Shown piece by piece: positions 8,679 through 18,351 of a stretch of 64,000 nucleotides of DNA; position 1 is the first letter of the stretch; every line of letters starts with the position of its first letter. The stretch spans positions 4,710,337 through 4,774,336 of the forward strand of contig SMSO01000037.1 of the NCBI GenBank assembly GCA_004764695.1, read 5' to 3'. Source of the DNA: Schizochytrium sp. TIO01 (Eukaryota; Sar; Bigyra; Thraustochytrida; Thraustochytriidae). A program made the translations under genes and the position numbers. A model generated the notes under the pieces. It made no database searches. It was not told the DNA's origin and saw nothing but the letters and a program-made list of their open reading frames with translations.

Positions 8679-11600
8679 TTAACGATTTTGGAAAGAATCT
8701 GCATTCTTTTCAATTACGAACTTGGGTTTTAGTGAAGTTGGAGCACGCTGAATTGTTGAGTAGGGCACAGTGGAAACAGTCTTCAGAATGATGGGTGTCT
8801 GCGTGACTTTCGTCTCTTCGAGCTGTACCTGTTCAAGATTAATAAGCTCACGGATAGCATCAGTACGCTTAGTTTGCGACACTCGCATTTGCTCGCAAAC
8901 TCGATGGAGCTCTCGGAGGGTATTACTTGGCTGTGATGGGACTGATAAAAGCGCTTCAGAAGTAGAAACAAAACTACTGCTGCCTCCACCGGGCATCGCT
9001 GCAACCTTAGACTCCCTCGATAAGCCAGGGTCGCATTCTTGAGGACCACCAAACATCCGATCAAGCCCCGCCTTATTTCGTTGTATGGCTGCTTTCTGAG
9101 ACTCGATACCGCGACGACGTCTTGAGCTTTGCACGGGTTCTTTAAGTCGGTGGACCTCTGAATTTAAGTCTAAATCAGAAGTTCTTAATTGAAATTCCTT
9201 CTGCAGAGGAGTGGCTGAAGACGTTTGAGTTTGATTATCAAAGTGCGCTTGCCATTTCATTTGTTTCTTCTCCTCGAGTAGTTCAAATTGTTGGCGCTCC
9301 ACCTCGCGCCTTTTTTGCTCGGCCTTCATCTTCATGTCCCTAGCAGAATCTAGGATAGCTGTTGCGTTCTGTTCAATTTCTCCTTGGCGAGCCTCGGCAC
9401 GCTTGAGCTGGGAACGCAGGTTATCAATTTGATCTTCTGATTGCTTCACAAGTCTACGAAGAGTCAGTCGATCGCGCTCCACTCGCTCACGAGCAGACTC
9501 AGCTTCCATGACCTTGTCTTCGAGTCCATTGCACCTTTGCAGTAATTCTTGTACGAAGGCCGGAGGCTGATGAGAAGGCTGATGAGAAGTGTCGTGAGTG
9601 CTTTGATTCGTCACTACTTTAGAATTTGGCTTTTCTGAGTTTCCTTTGTTTCGTTGAGATGATGAACGTCCAACATGACCCTTTCTGTTATTGGATGACG
9701 ATTTAGCAAGCTTTTCAAGTTCAGAAACGCGTTTTTCGTATGCGATAGTTTTGGCGATAGCTGTGCGCTCGCGAAGGATTCGTCGCATGAAAGCACCAAG
9801 CAGTTGCCCAAGCTGCTGAAGAAATGAGATGTGTGCATTAGAGTCGAATCGCGCTCCTCGACATACATGTAGCACACCGACAGGGCGTATTTCACCTTTG
9901 GTATCGCGGTACATGCAAGGAATCGCGATGCGACGAGTTCCGCTAGGTGAATATGAAGACTTGCTTTTGCAAGCAAGCTCGGCATCTCCCTTGAGAGACC
10001 TCGCACGATCCTCCAAAAGATACATAAATGCACCTGGACGGTCTGGAGATATGATGGAGATACCTTCGAATGAAGAAGCTGCATTCTGTTCACAAAGTTG
10101 CGATAGGGATTTTTTCAAATATCCAGGTCGAGTCATATCCGCACAAAGTTCACGACATAGTGCTGCCCATGGATTCTCCAATCCTCCCTGGTGTGTCGAA
10201 ACATCCTCATTTGCAAATCGATCCATGCCAAACTGTAGGTATTTCACAAGAGATTCACAGCGCTCGCGAAGGCTATCCATTTCATCGGGAGAGAGGACTG
10301 GAACAAGCCAAATGCATAAAACCCCTTGTACCGTTGGCACCGAAGAAGATCGAGTGGAAGAAGACGAGTGCGACTTTTGCAACGGGCAAACAATTATACC
10401 ACGAGCTTGCGATCGGAAGATCACTCGGTGATCCGCATCTGGGTGGTACCTCGGGTCATCGAGGACATCTCTTGTACAAATAGTCTGGCCAGACTTTATT
10501 GCGACACCACGCAATCCCACTAGCTGCTGTAGTTGTTCTTGCTTCTTTGTTGAAATCAACTCCACAAAAGATTCATTTTTCCGACCTGGACATAGGTAAC
10601 TTGCACCATGATCAGTAATAGTCTGTTTAAGGTCTGCAAAAGATGTGCAAGAAAATAACTGAAGCAAAAGCGCATCTTTGGCTTGCTGTAAATTTGCAAC
10701 GGCCTCAAGTTCTACTAAGCGCGCCTCAAACTGTCGTGAAGATTCTTCTATTACCTGCATCTTGCACTTCTTTTCGTCAAGACTTTGCTTTGAAAATACT
10801 AAGCGTTCTGCGCTTTGCAAAACTGCAGCCAAAAATGGGGTGAAGCGCTCTACATATAGACGATCAGCAACATCTAGTGGAATACTTAAATAGCCAGTTG
10901 CAGAAGATGCATCTTCACCCATCGGCACTAAAGGAATTACACAACCGGAGAGTAAGCCGTGTACCGAGTTTCCTTGACTTTTCAGCACCAGACAACAACT
11001 ACCACGATCTGCTTCGCACAGCAACTCCACCTCATGTTCCATAGCAGAACACAGACGTCGCAGATCCTCCGGAGTATTGACAGTGCACCCATGAGCAGAA
11101 AGTCGACAAAGGGCTGACACAGAAGTTTTCCAGCGCTCCTCTCGCAAATGTTGCGCCTCAGCTTCAGCAGTTGTCTCTTTCTGCATATTTTCATGCAACT
11201 CATTAAGCTGAGCTTTGGATTCAGATAGCATGGCCTCGACTTGCTGGAACTGAGCGATATGAGCATCAAGGGACGCAGCGTTGCTTAAGGCAATTGCACA
11301 CCACTCTACAATTGCTCGTAAGATGTCAGCAAAAGGTTCTGCGGGGTGATCAAATTCAAACTCGCCTTTCGGATCGGCGTGAAGATCAAGTACCCCCAGA
11401 ACTCGACTACTCGTGTTCGACATATCCTCAATAATAGGTAATGTCATGCGATGTCTAGATTTAACTGGTTGTCCCATCGAAGCAACATAATCAATCACAT
11501 TACAACCTTTGCGAATCCCATCGTTTTCGTCAATGGCAAACAGTTGTCGATGTTGCAAGCTTCCTGATGGATTAAAGCCATCCTCAGTCCTAGAATCATC

Positions 11601-14513
11601 AGGGTCATGTAAGCCAACCATGTACAAAAACACTGCGCGAGAATGCGTCCAATCCTCTACGATTTTTGCTGCACCCTGCTGGACTGATTTGCACAGGTTT
11701 CGTCTACCGAGAGACACAGCAAGATTAACAACTTTTGCAAAACTTTCCAAACGAATTTTTGTTCCTGACTGAGACTTGATAGCCTCAGCTTGAGTTTTAA
11801 TATTACCTTGCAACTCGGAGATTGTCGTCTCGTAAGATCGTACTACTTGAGTCTGCCTATGTGAATACTGCTGAGCAAAAGTAACCTCTATAAATGGAAC
11901 CATTGCGTGACGTATCGTATGTGCAATCTTTTCAGTTGCATCGGGGAAAGGTTTAATGAAACAAAGCAAACCTATTGTGTGCCCACGAGCATCTCGAAGG
12001 GAAACTACCCAGGCTGGGCCTTTCTCAATGGACACCGACATAAGTCGCTTTCCGAAAGCCCGAAGAAGAGAGTCGCCGCCTTGTAGTACAACCAAATCAT
12101 CTGAAGAACCTAAAGCCTTTGCAGAACTATTGCTTAGGACGTCTTTGGATAAGCTCCAATGAATGTCTCCTGCAAAACACCAGATTCCATTGTTATTCTG
12201 TTCATCCAAGTCATCCTTCTCCGACTGAAAAATTAGAACAAAGGTAGCCTCAGAGCATGTTTGCAAAGAATCTTTGAGTTCAACCATAGCTGACCCAACC
12301 TTCTTCGCAAACGAAAGATCGACTACTCTGTAAGAATCCTCTTGAGAAGCAGACGTAATATGTGCTAAAGAACTCTCGATGGTTGTCTCCAATGTATCAC
12401 AACGCTCCAGCATGAGCTTATGTACATCTGCAGACGCAATCTGATCCTCCAATGATTTTAGTTTGTCTTCTATCTCGATGACTTTTGCTTGTGACAACCG
12501 AAGAGAAGAAGAAGATAGTAACTTTTCGATTGCACAGGCGCTCGACGCCGCAAGAAGTTCCAACACCTCCCGGAACTCGTGGGCGATATTTGCAACACAA
12601 AGAACGCCCAATGTAGTTGCCCCCTTTAAACCTGTTACGGATGCCACAAGTGGAATACATAATAGACTTGTAGGATGCGTCTCTAGGCCGGCTCCATCAA
12701 TTCGATAAATATAACGTGGATCAGAGATGACATTTTCCGGAAGGAAAATAACTGTTTGTTCGCTTGCAGATGTGCCTACAAGACCCTCGCTAGCATGCGC
12801 ACGACGCTGTGGGTTGCTCTCATCAACAAATATAATCTCGTTTGGACGATCACTAGGGAGAGAAATTAGGGTGTTTAAATCCTCTCGAAGAAAAAGCACG
12901 TTTTTGAAGGAAGCGTCGCGTACCAAATTTGCAGAGTTTTCCAGAACCTGCACAATGTCAGCGATGCTCGTCGCAGAACTCACATTTCGAAGCGCAGCGT
13001 ACAATTTACAAGTTGCGTCATTCTGCGCGCGTACCCTGAGAAGATCAACCTCTGTATCTTCTAAACGGGTTTGCAGGTCCTCAACAAGACTCTGCGAGGT
13101 TCCACTTTTGTTCGCAAGCTTGAGCATTTCCAATCGCGAATCGTAAGCTTCACCCACCAAACAGACAGCATTCTCCATGATCTCGTGTACGCGCTCAAAA
13201 GCAAACTCCTTAAGGTCGATAAATCCTGCAACGAAAATTAGCGAACCATTCTCAAATGTGTCTCGAGCAATTGCAAGGGTGCACTGGTTTTCGTGAGAAA
13301 ACTTCATCTCAGCTCTGTCTTTGGGGGAAGTGGGTAGAGTTAGTGAATCGTGGGCAAATATTTGCAGGTCTTTAGCGAGCGGTGGTAGGAAAAATGTGCA
13401 TGGATCTGACAATACAGGTAGATCAATCAATTGTTTATTCGGCGATGACACACAAATCATTTGATCGCCTGCATCATTAAGACGAAAAGCATGTACAAAG
13501 GCAGCTCCCAAATCAGCGCACAAGTTTGTACAGCAACCACGAAGAAGCGAAGATATATCAACATTGATAGGAGATAACGCAAGCTGCAGCCCAAGCTGCC
13601 GCAAGCGCCCATGTAAGCGAGAATCTTGCAATTGTGCCATGGCATCTTCCCTTTCGGCAAACAGCTGATGATATTTTTCTGCGTTGCGAAGTACAAATGT
13701 ATGAAGTTCCACAATGCTTTTTGCTGCTGTCAAATGATGAGGATCATTCGAAGAAACAACCAATCGAGGAGAGTCCTTCTTGTCTATTCCAGTTACAGGT
13801 TCGAACATATTCCACGAAGAGCCATCCTCAAGCGGATGTAAGTTCTTTTCAGTCTCCAGCTTCTTCAATTCTTCCTGTGATAACATTTTGCAACGGAGAC
13901 CAGAAGGTGCTCCTCGCAGAATCCAAGAAGGGAGCGATGTCCAAAGTGCACCAAGGTCTGTGGAAAATCTTTCCAGAAAATCAGCATTCAAGCAGCCTTG
14001 AACAATTTGGATACCCTCTCTAGCTGCTTGAAGCTCTGTTTCGGCTTGAAGGGCGTGTTCTTGAGCAATCTGCAACTCACGTTCCTGGGCCTTTAGTGAA
14101 GCTTCTAAATCCTGTGTCCTCGACCAGTGGTCATGAGCATGACCTAACCATTGCGCTAGAATAGCTAGTACCTCAAAGTCATCATCATCCAGCATGAATC
14201 GGCCCGGACTATATGGACGTTCGTTCTTGCGATGCTTCTCTTCAAGAATCAGGACATGGTCTTTCCCAGCCGGCGCACCAGCCCAATGGGTCGTGTTGAA
14301 AGGTCCCTTTTGAGCAGGTTCAAACAGATGAGGGAGATCGTCTATGCAATACCACGTGGCATCTAAACCTGGACCATACAACTCTTCGATGAACCAAGTC
14401 AAGCGCAGCACCGGGTCTTCAGAAGACAATGACGCTGCGGCCTTTTGGTGGTTGGTCAATGCGATTGGTTGCGCTATTACCGACTGATGCAACCTGAGAA
14501 TCGTCAGAGTCAA
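8679..14513 (-). CDS. Multi-GAF coiled-coil giant, C-terminal segment
   Basis: This 1,944-codon frame is the largest intact part of a locus that reads from 17694 down to 8679. Repeated GAF-like modules lie at about residues 318-454, 508-658, 741-878, 934-1074, 1138-1244, 1278-1424 and 1458-1578, linked by helical spacers. The clearest shows EGLVGTSASEQTVIFLPENV, ISDPRYIYRIDG, LLCIPLVAS and LGVLCVAN, the typical GAF order of entry helix, variable loop and hydrophobic strands. A later module has GLRGVAIKSGQTICTRDVLDDPRYH. After residue 1650 comes a long coiled coil (KVMEAESARERVERDRL onwards) and a low-complexity tail. No catalytic, kinase or cyclase domain was recognised. The frame begins at a TTG, not an ATG, and its first about 22 codons are probably not translated in this frame: coding enters from the neighbouring frame at an A4 run (14443-14446). 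GAF folds bind small ligands or mediate dimerisation; the role here is unknown. Confidence 0.8.
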   Translation of the reverse strand: MTLTILRLHQSVIAQPIALTNHQKAAASLSSEDPVLRLTWFIEELYGPGLDATWYCIDDLPHLFEPAQKGPFNTTHWAGAPAGKDHVLILEEKHRKNERPYSPGRFMLDDDDFEVLAILAQWLGHAHDHWSRTQDLEASLKAQERELQIAQEHALQAETELQAAREGIQIVQGCLNADFLERFSTDLGALWTSLPSWILRGAPSGLRCKMLSQEELKKLETEKNLHPLEDGSSWNMFEPVTGIDKKDSPRLVVSSNDPHHLTAAKSIVELHTFVLRNAEKYHQLFAEREDAMAQLQDSRLHGRLRQLGLQLALSPINVDISSLLRGCCTNLCADLGAAFVHAFRLNDAGDQMICVSSPNKQLIDLPVLSDPCTFFLPPLAKDLQIFAHDSLTLPTSPKDRAEMKFSHENQCTLAIARDTFENGSLIFVAGFIDLKEFAFERVHEIMENAVCLVGEAYDSRLEMLKLANKSGTSQSLVEDLQTRLEDTEVDLLRVRAQNDATCKLYAALRNVSSATSIADIVQVLENSANLVRDASFKNVLFLREDLNTLISLPSDRPNEIIFVDESNPQRRAHASEGLVGTSASEQTVIFLPENVISDPRYIYRIDGAGLETHPTSLLCIPLVASVTGLKGATTLGVLCVANIAHEFREVLELLAASSACAIEKLLSSSSLRLSQAKVIEIEDKLKSLEDQIASADVHKLMLERCDTLETTIESSLAHITSASQEDSYRVVDLSFAKKVGSAMVELKDSLQTCSEATFVLIFQSEKDDLDEQNNNGIWCFAGDIHWSLSKDVLSNSSAKALGSSDDLVVLQGGDSLLRAFGKRLMSVSIEKGPAWVVSLRDARGHTIGLLCFIKPFPDATEKIAHTIRHAMVPFIEVTFAQQYSHRQTQVVRSYETTISELQGNIKTQAEAIKSQSGTKIRLESFAKVVNLAVSLGRRNLCKSVQQGAAKIVEDWTHSRAVFLYMVGLHDPDDSRTEDGFNPSGSLQHRQLFAIDENDGIRKGCNVIDYVASMGQPVKSRHRMTLPIIEDMSNTSSRVLGVLDLHADPKGEFEFDHPAEPFADILRAIVEWCAIALSNAASLDAHIAQFQQVEAMLSESKAQLNELHENMQKETTAEAEAQHLREERWKTSVSALCRLSAHGCTVNTPEDLRRLCSAMEHEVELLCEADRGSCCLVLKSQGNSVHGLLSGCVIPLVPMGEDASSATGYLSIPLDVADRLYVERFTPFLAAVLQSAERLVFSKQSLDEKKCKMQVIEESSRQFEARLVELEAVANLQQAKDALLLQLFSCTSFADLKQTITDHGASYLCPGRKNESFVELISTKKQEQLQQLVGLRGVAIKSGQTICTRDVLDDPRYHPDADHRVIFRSQARGIIVCPLQKSHSSSSTRSSSVPTVQGVLCIWLVPVLSPDEMDSLRERCESLVKYLQFGMDRFANEDVSTHQGGLENPWAALCRELCADMTRPGYLKKSLSQLCEQNAASSFEGISIISPDRPGAFMYLLEDRARSLKGDAELACKSKSSYSPSGTRRIAIPCMYRDTKGEIRPVGVLHVCRGARFDSNAHISFLQQLGQLLGAFMRRILRERTAIAKTIAYEKRVSELEKLAKSSSNNRKGHVGRSSSQRNKGNSEKPNSKVVTNQSTHDTSHQPSHQPPAFVQELLQRCNGLEDKVMEAESARERVERDRLTLRRLVKQSEDQIDNLRSQLKRAEARQGEIEQNATAILDSARDMKMKAEQKRREVERQQFELLEEKKQMKWQAHFDNQTQTSSATPLQKEFQLRTSDLDLNSEVHRLKEPVQSSRRRRGIESQKAAIQRNKAGLDRMFGGPQECDPGLSRESKVAAMPGGGSSSFVSTSEALLSVPSQPSNTLRELHRVCEQMRVSQTKRTDAIRELINLEQVQLEETKVTQTPIILKTVSTVPYSTIQRAPTSLKPKFVIEKNADSFQNR

Positions 14514-14751
14514 GCTTTGTCTCGTCAGAGACGAACCCTAAACTTGCTGCGATGGCAGTTAGTTTACGAAACCTTTCAAAAGAAAGCGATAATTGTTCAT
14601 GTTCAGTTTGGATGTGTGAGAGCTGAGAAGACTGCGTTTGTGCAGTATGTGAGCCCTGTCTAGACGAGTCGAGTGCTTCAAGAAAGTGCAGCACAATTGG
14701 TAGAACACCCGCAAGAAATTCAAAAAGTACACTGCGATGTTCAGAGCTCAA
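14419..14751 (-). CDS. Multi-GAF giant, bridging frame between two breaks
   Basis: A short frame joins the middle segment to the C-terminal segment of the same protein. It reads as helical, GAF-end-like sequence (SVLFEFLAGVLPIVLHFLEAL, then a Gln/Ser-rich linker and LSFERFRKLTAIAASLGFV). There is no ATG at its start. It connects to the upstream frame if the G4 run at 14770-14773 (minus strand GGGG) is one base too long, and to the downstream frame if the A4 run at 14443-14446 is one base too long. Its protein character argues against this stretch being an intron. It is not an independent gene. Confidence 0.6.
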   Translation of the reverse strand: MSSEHRSVLFEFLAGVLPIVLHFLEALDSSRQGSHTAQTQSSQLSHIQTEHEQLSLSFERFRKLTAIAASLGFVSDETKLDSDDSQVASVGNSATNRIDQPPKGRSVIVF

Positions 14752-14758
14752 AACAGCT

Positions 14759-16594
14759 TCACAATATGACCCCTGAACACATCGTAGAATGTGTAAGGGG
14801 CGTTGCTGCGTGTGAGACTAAATCTAGATGGCATCCGAATTCTTGGACCATTGCAGCTACGCGCTCAAATAAACTTTGAAAAGGTAAATTTTCAGATGCA
14901 AGAAAACAAAGCTTCTGCCCGAAATGGAAAAGTGTTTTTCGCGCTTGCTCATGTTCACTGACTAGCTCTCGCGAGCGGGTCTGAACTTGTAATAGCTTCA
15001 TTTGCTGAGCAAGATGATTCGCAATCATACGAACAAGTTTTCCGTCTGATTCTGTAAAGGGCGTTTCAAAAGCGCTGCGCGTAACTTGGATACAGCCTAA
15101 GACACCCGGCGCTAAGCCCGAAGATGAAGCCCAATGCGAGTCTGCAACATCCGCATCCGACGGACTTGGGGCAGGCCCATGTTCCATTGTAATAATTGGG
15201 ACACACAATATTGTGGTGGTATCAGGATGATTGAGTCCACGGATAAGCGCCTCATTACGTGCGATGTCTTTTCCTGCCAGAGCCAAGGTACGACCTGTGC
15301 TCATAGCACGGCCAACAAGCCCTTGACCCAGTCTAATTTCAATGTCCCCACCGGTCTCCTGAGGACTTGGAATAACCACTCGTATGGTTGGAGACGTTGA
15401 ACTTTGCAAAGGAGCAGTGTTGTGACTTTCGAGTACGAGGATATGAACGTACTGTTGTGTCACGGGTACGAATGTGTCAGTACCAATAACTGCATTAATG
15501 CATTCCTGAGCAGACGTGCAAATGCGTCGCAGAGAGAGAGGCAGAGGATCCGACAGCTTTTCCAAAATGAGTCTTGCTGTTTTCACGAACCGGTTGTGCT
15601 CTGCAATGCTAGACTGATGAGTACGTCTTTCTTTGATAAGAGTGTCTCCAGCCTCAGTGCTCTGTGCCGTTAGAGTAGCGACAATATCACTCTTTTTTTG
15701 TTCCTCACGCATCCGCTGGAAAACAGATGCCATTAGATTTGATAGGGAAGAAAGTAGATCAGAATCAGTTCCTTCAGCACCAGTGAGAGCCAATTGTGTT
15801 TCGCCATCAATAGAAAAAACTTGCAAGGTTTCGCTTGATGTGAGATGATCAGGTTTACTGTTACATGAATAGATCTGTACCGCTCTGGCAGACAGAATAG
15901 ATGGCAGTTGTTTCTGAGCATACTCTACGACCTCTGCCTCTGAGGTCATCTTAGCAACTTGCAAGACAAATGTGAACAGTTTCTGGGCACGGTTTACTGA
16001 GTCCTGCTGATTTTGTAGATCCAGAATTTGGCTTTTTGAGTGAGCCAATTCTTCTTGGAGTTTGAGAATTCCGTCATCGAGCTCAAGGCTAGACTGTGCA
16101 AGCTCTTTAGAAAGCAGATATAATTGGTAGACATTTTTCGCAAGGTCTATTGCTAAACGTTGCTCCCAAGGTTCAAACAGAGTTTGCTGAAGCTCTTGCT
16201 GCTGCTCACCTTGTGTATGTTCCACATTTCTTTGTCCCTGCTGAGGATGTTGTTGCTGATTATGTTGGTGACGACGTGCAAGGAAAATGATTGCCTCTCT
16301 ATCACCTAGTGTGATATCAAGTTTCATGTGTACCGGGTATCCTGTTGGCTTGATTGGTATCTGACTTGAGGCATATTGGATGGCACAAAAATCAGCCTTT
16401 ATGCACAAACGAATGCCACGTTCAACAAGTTCCATAAAATGCATTTCAGAAGTGTGGAGTGAAACATTTGTGATTGCCTCAGCAATGACCTCTTGACCAG
16501 CCCGTAGAGCATCTGACCGTGCTTTAATTGCTTCTTCAGTTCCTACAAGATTTTGTTTGGAATCTGCGAGGGCTTTGTTTACAGTGCTCAGCAT
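14759..16594 (-). CDS. Multi-GAF coiled-coil giant, middle segment
   Basis: A 611-codon frame continuing the same protein. GAF-like modules at about residues 45-155, 201-302 and 350-533, and the start of another from about 555 to the end. The third is the clearest: QGLVGRAMSTGRTLALAGKD, TTILCVPII and GVLGCIQVTRSAFETPFTE. A Gln/His-rich insert lies near residue 115 and coiled-coil spacers separate the modules. ATG at 16594 exists, but the frame is open upstream to about 16630 and protein-like there (VVDSLKDQM), so this ATG is probably internal. The frame stops at a TGA just after the GGGG run at 14770-14773, in the middle of a GAF module, which suggests a break rather than a natural end. Confidence 0.75.
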   Translation of the reverse strand: MLSTVNKALADSKQNLVGTEEAIKARSDALRAGQEVIAEAITNVSLHTSEMHFMELVERGIRLCIKADFCAIQYASSQIPIKPTGYPVHMKLDITLGDREAIIFLARRHQHNQQQHPQQGQRNVEHTQGEQQQELQQTLFEPWEQRLAIDLAKNVYQLYLLSKELAQSSLELDDGILKLQEELAHSKSQILDLQNQQDSVNRAQKLFTFVLQVAKMTSEAEVVEYAQKQLPSILSARAVQIYSCNSKPDHLTSSETLQVFSIDGETQLALTGAEGTDSDLLSSLSNLMASVFQRMREEQKKSDIVATLTAQSTEAGDTLIKERRTHQSSIAEHNRFVKTARLILEKLSDPLPLSLRRICTSAQECINAVIGTDTFVPVTQQYVHILVLESHNTAPLQSSTSPTIRVVIPSPQETGGDIEIRLGQGLVGRAMSTGRTLALAGKDIARNEALIRGLNHPDTTTILCVPIITMEHGPAPSPSDADVADSHWASSSGLAPGVLGCIQVTRSAFETPFTESDGKLVRMIANHLAQQMKLLQVQTRSRELVSEHEQARKTLFHFGQKLCFLASENLPFQSLFERVAAMVQEFGCHLDLVSHAATPLTHSTMCSGVIL

Positions 16595-16614
16595 TTGGTC
16601 CTTCAGACTATCTA

Positions 16615-17694
16615 CTACGCAAATGACAAAACAACACCGATTTCCTCACAAGCAGACTGCAGAACAGTTTCTGAAGGTAGGGGATTTCCATCAAGTCTAA
16701 GCACAGCGCAAAGCCCTTGAGTTCCACCATAGATAGGCAGGTATTTGATTCCTTCGGTTTCCAGGGGCTCTTGGTGTTCAAAAACAAAAGCATACTCGTC
16801 AGCTTCCCCCAAAGAACTAGTTTTGCTATCCTTAAGAACTAGCTCGCAAGACTTTACCTGAAGTAATCCAGGGAGGTCGGTGCGTACAACTGAGAGGACA
16901 TCCTCGATGGCACGTTGTTGGTGCAGCTCCAACCGAAACCTGTACAAACCCTCCCATAAACGCGCCTCGTCCCTAGCTGCTATAACAACGTGAAGCTCAT
17001 TATCCAGGTGCTCCAAAGAGTCCTGCAGAGTCCCTGCACGTTCACGCTCCGATTCCCATAGAGCCCGAAGGTCACTATTTTGCTTCACAAGCACTGGCAA
17101 AAGCGCCAGGCGGTTCTCGAGTTCCATAATCTCTGAAGCTGGCTCACCCTCCACAAAGTCATCGTCCACGTCCTCGGTCTCGCTCGCGAGAATATCTTGC
17201 AACGAGGAGTTCTGCGACCAGATTTCGTTGCCAGCGCTTGGTGAGCGTGGTCTTACAATATCATCATAAACATCGCCACAATTGTCGATTTCTGTGCTAG
17301 TTGAGTTTAGTTTTGGGTTTTTAGATACGTGCGTATTTACTGAGGTCCCCAAATGACCATCTTCTTGGTCGTCTCGCGAAAGCGTTGACCTGGAAAGATC
17401 ATGGCGTGTCATCGACGGAGACTCTGGCGATGAAAGAGAAGCGTTCCTAACATTATTTGCACTTCCGATGCGGTCTGATGTGAAATTCTGGGACTTGGAA
17501 GCAGAAGCCAAGCTCGACGCCACCAGGAATGGGCTTGTCTTTGATGAATGTTGCTGTGCCGATGAACTTGACGTCAGCCCAAGACCACTAGACCGCCCCA
17601 ACGCAGCGGGTGCAGCATCAGCAGGGCCCAAGGGTGGCTTGGTACCACTGACTACCCGCCGATCATCCTCCCGCGAAGAGGCCGTCGCGCGCAT
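16615..17694 (-). CDS. Multi-GAF coiled-coil giant, N-terminal segment
   Basis: About 359 codons from the ATG at 17694; the open frame upstream to 17712 has no ATG. Residues 1-170 are Ser/Asp/Pro-rich and probably disordered, 170-245 form a coiled coil (ENRLALLPVLVKQNSDLRAL onwards), and 250-359 look like a GAF module (VVRTDLPGLLQVKSCELVL, IKYLPIYGGTQGLCAVLRL). The frame ends in two consecutive TAG-like triplets near 16615, exactly where the helix closing a GAF module should continue; the frame one base over carries on into the middle segment without a gap. So the segment is probably the true N-terminus of a protein of about 3,000 residues. Divergence of function from the ABCA gene upstream on the same strand is complete; the two have separate starts. 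Confidence 0.75.
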   Translation of the reverse strand: MRATASSREDDRRVVSGTKPPLGPADAAPAALGRSSGLGLTSSSSAQQHSSKTSPFLVASSLASASKSQNFTSDRIGSANNVRNASLSSPESPSMTRHDLSRSTLSRDDQEDGHLGTSVNTHVSKNPKLNSTSTEIDNCGDVYDDIVRPRSPSAGNEIWSQNSSLQDILASETEDVDDDFVEGEPASEIMELENRLALLPVLVKQNSDLRALWESERERAGTLQDSLEHLDNELHVVIAARDEARLWEGLYRFRLELHQQRAIEDVLSVVRTDLPGLLQVKSCELVLKDSKTSSLGEADEYAFVFEHQEPLETEGIKYLPIYGGTQGLCAVLRLDGNPLPSETVLQSACEEIGVVLSFA

Positions 17695-18351
17695 CGCGGC
17701 GCAGAGCCGCAAATTCGAATTTGAGTACTAGTCGTACCTCCGTGGGGGGAAAAAGCGATCGACGGTTAAGTATGTTCTGTATATTTCACTTGCATTCGAG
17801 GAGAGCTCCGTATAATTCACTTGTCTTCAACTCTTATACCATGTATTAAATTCTGGAAAACAGAATTATTGGAATAAATAAAATAATAAATAAATAAATA
17901 ATAAAAAGAGAGAGACCTCTTCGTTTTTGAGGAGTCAGTCTTTTCATGATAAGCGATGTGTGTAGGGGGGTGGGAAACTCAATAAGGATAAATCTTGGAA
18001 AAATACTGGCATGCAATTTTGAGAAGTTTGATCCTTGCTGGGTTTGGCGAAAGTTGGTACTAAAATAGAAACGTAGTGTTTTTCAGAAATCAAAACCATT
18101 CAAGAAGAGGATAAACGCGACTATTCTCATCGTTACTTGCGAAGTATGGTAAATTGATTGAGTGTGGACGAGTTAGTCTAACACATAAGGTAAGATATGG
18201 ATAATATAGAAAGTCAAGAGCCTCTAGGTAGCTAAAAGTCAAAATACTGTGACAGTATGTGGTACTCCAAGAGGAAAGTCACGGTAAAAGGGACAAGCAA
18301 ATGAAACTGGGAAATCTAAAATTTGGTTCTTGTCTGAAACTAAAATGATCT
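17695..18351. other. Tandem intergenic gap with TAAA-rich tract
   Basis: Separates the end of the ABCA gene from the start of the multi-GAF gene on the same strand, so it should hold the multi-GAF promoter and the ABCA 3' end. It contains a low-complexity TAAA/TAA tract at 17872-17908. No gene seen. Confidence 0.6.
17872..17908. repeat. TAAA/TAA microsatellite
   Basis: Imperfect (TAAA)n and (TAA)n repeat in the gap upstream of the multi-GAF gene, followed by a short GA run. Confidence 0.85.

Larger units (their letters stand above)
8679..17694 (-). other. Whole multi-GAF locus (single gene with three frame breaks)
   Basis: The four minus-strand segments abut without intervening noncoding sequence, share the same GAF/coiled-coil architecture, and are broken inside modules, not between them. 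Together they give about 3,000 residues with roughly ten or eleven GAF-like modules, a disordered N-terminus and a C-terminal coiled coil. Breaks: near 16617 (one base missing), 14770-14773 (one G too many), 14443-14446 (one A too many). I read them as consensus errors or allelic damage; splice sites were not evident. Confidence 0.7.

Noticed and set aside
9829-10431. 200-codon plus-strand frame inside the multi-GAF gene
   Set aside because: Antisense to clear GAF modules; Arg/Ser-rich composition typical of shadow frames.
14419-16631. Introns as the cause of the multi-GAF breaks
   Set aside because: The bridging sequence is itself protein-like in a neighbouring frame and no GT-AG pair fits both frames; single-base homopolymer changes explain the first two sites (14443 and 14770) directly.
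17872-17908. TAAA tract as a replication origin or element end
   Set aside because: Plain microsatellite; no flanking duplication or inverted ends.
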